Source of the DNA: Sclerotinia nivalis
Taxonomy: Eukaryota > Ascomycota > Leotiomycetes > Helotiales > Sclerotiniaceae
Length of the DNA stretch: 64,000 nucleotides
Assembly (NCBI GenBank): GCA_029531795.1
Contig: JAPEIS010000011.1
Location: forward strand, 2,108,001-2,172,000
Reading direction: 5' to 3'
Shown here: positions 60,716 to 64,000 of the stretch, piece by piece
How the letters are laid out: every line of letters starts with the position of its first letter
Position numbering within the stretch: position 1 is the first letter of the stretch
The notes under the pieces: model-generated
Told to the model about the DNA's origin: nothing
What the model saw: only the letters and a program-made list of their open reading frames with translations
Databases searched by the model: none
Position numbers and translations under genes: made by a program

Positions 60716-61115
60716 CGGAGAAATATGAATTATTCTTTGGCTATCTTCTAATCATCGACTATTTAGTGTATCTGCTTATGGAAAAATTATAATTAAGGGT
60801 GGGTTTCCTCTGAGAACATTTTTTTCTCAAACTTGAGTATGGTGATTCTAGGTGATAGTGAGTTTCGATGCAATCAGCTACTACACTACATTTAGCTTTG
60901 ATATAATAAACTTTTGTTCTCTCCCTGTTCAACAGAGAAGTTGGGAGAAGTCTGTAATTATATATACTTTCTATGTACCACGATTCCAGCATATTCTAAC
61001 CCAATCATGTGGCAGTTTTATATGGAGAAAGGTAGAGAATTCTTTCAGTTGACGCGGCTCCGGGTCAATACATCATTAGAATCAAAGGTTTTAAAGCACG
61101 AAGAGAAAGATAGCA
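60716..61115 (+). pseudogene. decayed duplicate of the NLR 3' end
   Basis: This stretch parallels 59846-60240, about 870 bases upstream, in the same orientation. TATTCTTTGGCTA, then the region coding for YKGVIVIG, then the UTR-like segments AGAGAGGTTGGG.. and TCTAGTATGTTCTAGC-like, ending near TCAAAGGTTTTAAA, appear in the same order. Coding positions now contain stops. It is a tandem segmental copy of an NLR C-terminus and 3' flank, or the tail of a second, lost NLR. Confidence 0.65.
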
Positions 61116-62066
61116 GTCCTCATTTCACTTCTAACTTAATATTATACACGCCCTATCTCCCGGATTTCACCCTTGATAATTGTAAAAATGATATGGCTTT
61201 GAAATAACCCCCAGATCTAGAGGCTTGTCACTTCGATCACTCCTAGAGCCCTTTACGAAAGTGTATTATGGATCTCCTCCCTAGAGCAACCATACTTCTC
61301 CATCTTCAGTATCGTGTTTTTTGCTTCGGCTTCCATGGGAGGCGTTTTGTTTTAGCCTGTAATGTTCTGGCCATACGGCGAGATTCACAATGTTATAAGG
61401 GAATCACATTTCTATAGATAAACCAATGCCCAGCACTTCGGAAATTATAGGAAGACGAAGGTCTTTTGTATAACAAGCTGACTTAACTGATCTGATTCGC
61501 TATTTGGAATCTACAACTAAGGAAAGAAGAAGAAGAAGAAGAGAAAGAAGAAGAAAGGTGGGCTCTTCCTCAGATATTCGTGCAGCGAATGATTAGAAAG
61601 AATGTCTCGTGATTAAAATAACATGTGACCCTAATCCATGACGAGTCGTCACATTTGGAACACCGAAACTAGGGGTTGCACAGCGTATCGTTTTCAATCC
61701 TGGTTCGTTTTACAAAAACTTGGAAAGACTACTCTTGATACTCGGCAAATAGTAACACTCGGAAAAGTTAGTGGAGAAAAGTGAAGGTCGTCCAAAGAGC
61801 TTTGCTTGATGCCTCACCACCGACTGGTGCCAGCTACAGCGTCAATAAATCCAGAACAGTAAGGCTTCGACTTTGCCGATAGATCCATCATACACAAATT
61901 GCAAGTAGTAAGCTGGCTACTCCAACCACAACCACTATATAACTATACCCAAACCGCATAATTCATGACTCGATCTATGGGTATTTAAGCACTCTGGGTA
62001 TGATGAATATTAGTTTTGATAACGAAGAGAAGTATTGACACCGGGTTATATCATTATAGATTAATA
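61116..62066. other. gene-free stretch
   Basis: No gene supported. A GAAGAA-type microsatellite occupies about 61524-61558. Lies between two genes that converge tail to tail. Confidence 0.5.
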
Positions 62067-64000
62067 TCAAAGAGACAATCTATACTGCCGTGCTGTATGA
62101 TTAAGGAAATGCATAGCACTGCCTAAAAATGCTGAACATTCTTGATAGGGATAGTGAAATCCCTCATCAGTAGTACGAGATTGAAGGTGCTGAGTTTTGA
62201 TATGCCGACTAAGACTATCAATACGAAGGTATTTGTACTCTCGTTTCTTTGGTCCTGCTTCATTATCATTCCATCTGCAGAAGGCACAAAATAATTTAGA
62301 GACCTTAGAAAGTTGATCAGATCTTATTGTTGCATCAGGAATTAGGGATATCGTAACAAGATTAGAATCTGTATCTTCTGATAAGGTTTAGGAGTTGGTG
62401 ATATGGTTTCGAGACCGTCCTTTGGACCTCGCTGCTCGATATTGGTGAGGGGATTCTTGGCGTTTGCAAAGTTGGATTAAGTTTTGAGCAAGCTCGATCC
62501 GCTTTTGAATGATCTGATCTTCTGTTAAGCCTGTAAGTAGTTCGAAAAGCATCCTGGCAATGGTAGCTCGCTCCTCGAGCTCGTACTCAATTGTTGAAGG
62601 GGTAAGGATATCGGCAGGAAGAATTCCTTGCAATTGTCGATCGACCTCGATAGTATAAACAGTCTTGTGAAACTCCTTGATAGTCTTATCCAATAATTGT
62701 TTGCTCTTTTGGCTCCTCAAATTGTTGATTTCGGCTTGTATTCCTTGATGTTTTTCATACCATCTCGTTTTCGCAGCTGCTTTAATCGTAGAGTAACCAC
62801 GTGCTTTGATGTTCCGAACAGACTCTTTACGCTTTTGAATAAGTTGAAGAATATCGGGATCTTGGCTAATCTCAAACTTCTGCACATCTGTCAAGTCTGA
62901 AGGGGCTCGCTCGTGACGAGATAGTCGGCCAACAGCTCGAATTAGATCTTCTCGTCGTATGGATCCAAGGTAAATAGCTTGACAATCCGTATCAATGAAT
63001 GCTAGCATATAATATCGTTCATAAACATCTCCCCGGTGGCCCATGATCTGCCGGCGTTCTTCGGGTGTAACAGACTCTGTATCATTAATCAGCTAACATT
63101 CAACGAAAAATCTCAATGTTGGGAGGGCGAGAGGGGTCAATAGGATTTCATATTAGTAACCTACCATTCAATCTTTTCCCTGAAGCTCGTCGCAAATCAT
63201 AGAATTCTAGTCTCTTCTCATACCCGCAGGTTCTACCAAGACGGATGAGATGGTGTCGATGTTTCGAATATTGTAAACACTTAGTCTTTGAAATGCGAAT
63301 ACCATTAGCAGTACTATCCACATCCCGGAAGACAGGCCGCTCAGCCCATTTGTTGTCCCATTGTAAACGGATACGATCTGTATCAGGTGGTACAATCAAA
63401 GTATAAATATCCTCGAGAGAGTTGAACTTGCTTTCAAATGCATTATCAGCAAGCGCTAAAGCTAACATAAAAGTTACTCCGCAACATGCTAAATCTTCAG
63501 CTTCATAAAATGCAAATATCTTCCTGGTTTAAATTAATATATTGAAGATACAAAGCTAAGAACTATTCACTGTTTCTTTTTCCCATCTGACCGTTTGATC
63601 CGCTTAAGGTTAAGCTTCATTACAACAATTGGTGGCTGACCTTTGATTAGAAGAGGAAATAGTTGGAATTCGATATCTTCGTATAAAAGCCCAACAAGAG
63701 CTTTTGGCCTAGTGGCAGTACAACCGGCAAGATTCAGAAAGGGAGACATTTGTACCCGGAGGCGTTCATGTGCATAAACCTCAGTATCGCGAACCCAATG
63801 ACCATTTTGAAGAGTGCATAAATCTTCGACAAAAAGCCCCGACTTTTCTTTTTCTGAATCGTCGAGTCCAAACTTAATAGTCAAGTTCTGCGGGATCCAC
63901 TATTGTCAGATTAGTATAATCTACTAATTGGAAAAGATAAATATAGATATATACATTACGAATATCATAAAGAATACCTTTATCTATATAACGTTCTGCT
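62067..64000 (-). pseudogene. DUF3435 tyrosine recombinase (Starship-captain family), 5' end outside window
   Basis: Exons in the window: 64000-63955 (partial), 63899-63571, 63523-63165 and 63076-62391; introns are 55, 47 and 88 bases. Tyrosine-recombinase residues are visible: Arg in TATRPKALVGLLY, Tyr-x-x-Arg in YDLRRASGKRLN, His in IMGHRGD, and the nucleophile region VYERYYM. Downstream come EDLIRAVGRLSRHERAP and TIEYELEERATIARMLFE, typical of DUF3435. TAA at 62388-62390 interrupts, but the same frame continues to TGA 62067-62069. That part holds a C2H2 finger (CAFC...HIKTQH) and a second finger whose first Cys is Tyr (HYPYQECSAF). Active captains mobilise giant Starship elements, but many DUF3435 genes are relics. 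The gene points left, toward the NLR cluster. Confidence 0.85.

Overview
The window is nuclear DNA from a filamentous ascomycete (Pezizomycotina). Genes carry short GT-AG introns of 45-90 bases, intergenic DNA is AT-rich, and the gene families (fungal P450, Dal5-type permease, NWD-type NLR, DUF3435 recombinase, FHA-kinase) are typical of that group. A leotiomycete is my guess from sequence flavour only; I cannot confirm the class.

Left part (about 1-31 kb) is an ordinary but gene-sparse chromosome. In order it holds a small inverted-repeat element, a complete cytochrome P450, an Arg/Ser-rich protein, the GINS subunit Psf2 (minus), a five-exon MFS permease, a convergent acyl-CoA synthetase with a GC-AG intron, a tiny Cys-rich protein, an intron-bearing tRNA-Thr, a shortened SidA-like flavoprotein relative, a decayed NEDD8-like gene, a small secreted protein with a Kex2 site, and a basic protein with an internally duplicated motif.

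Right part (about 32-64 kb) is an accessory, transposon-rich compartment. It holds an FHA-kinase gene, remnants of unknown genes, a Ty3/gypsy fragment with LTR pieces, a TPR-CHAT protease gene, a convergent caspase-like (C14) gene, a pogo/Fot1-type transposon with perfect 58-base TIRs, a 1.2 kb inverted-repeat AT-rich block, a complete 1491-residue NACHT NLR with 13 nearly identical WD40 repeats, a decayed copy of that NLR's 3' end, and a DUF3435 tyrosine recombinase (Starship-captain family) running off the right edge. TPR-CHAT proteases, caspase-like proteases and NWD-type NLRs are the classes used in regulated cell death and nonself recognition in fungi, so this looks like a death/recognition locus next to a mobile-element recombinase.

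The most striking pattern is that nearly every long accessory gene is open in one frame except for one or a few in-frame stops, without frameshifts. Many sit at a domain boundary or beside a catalytic residue: FHA|kinase, TPR|CHAT, just after the caspase catalytic Cys, YR|zinc finger, HTH|DDE and protease|RT. Nearly all these stops can be explained by C-to-T or G-to-A transitions, as expected from repeat-induced point mutation; A-to-I mRNA editing or readthrough are alternatives. The NLR is the only large gene there with no such stop.
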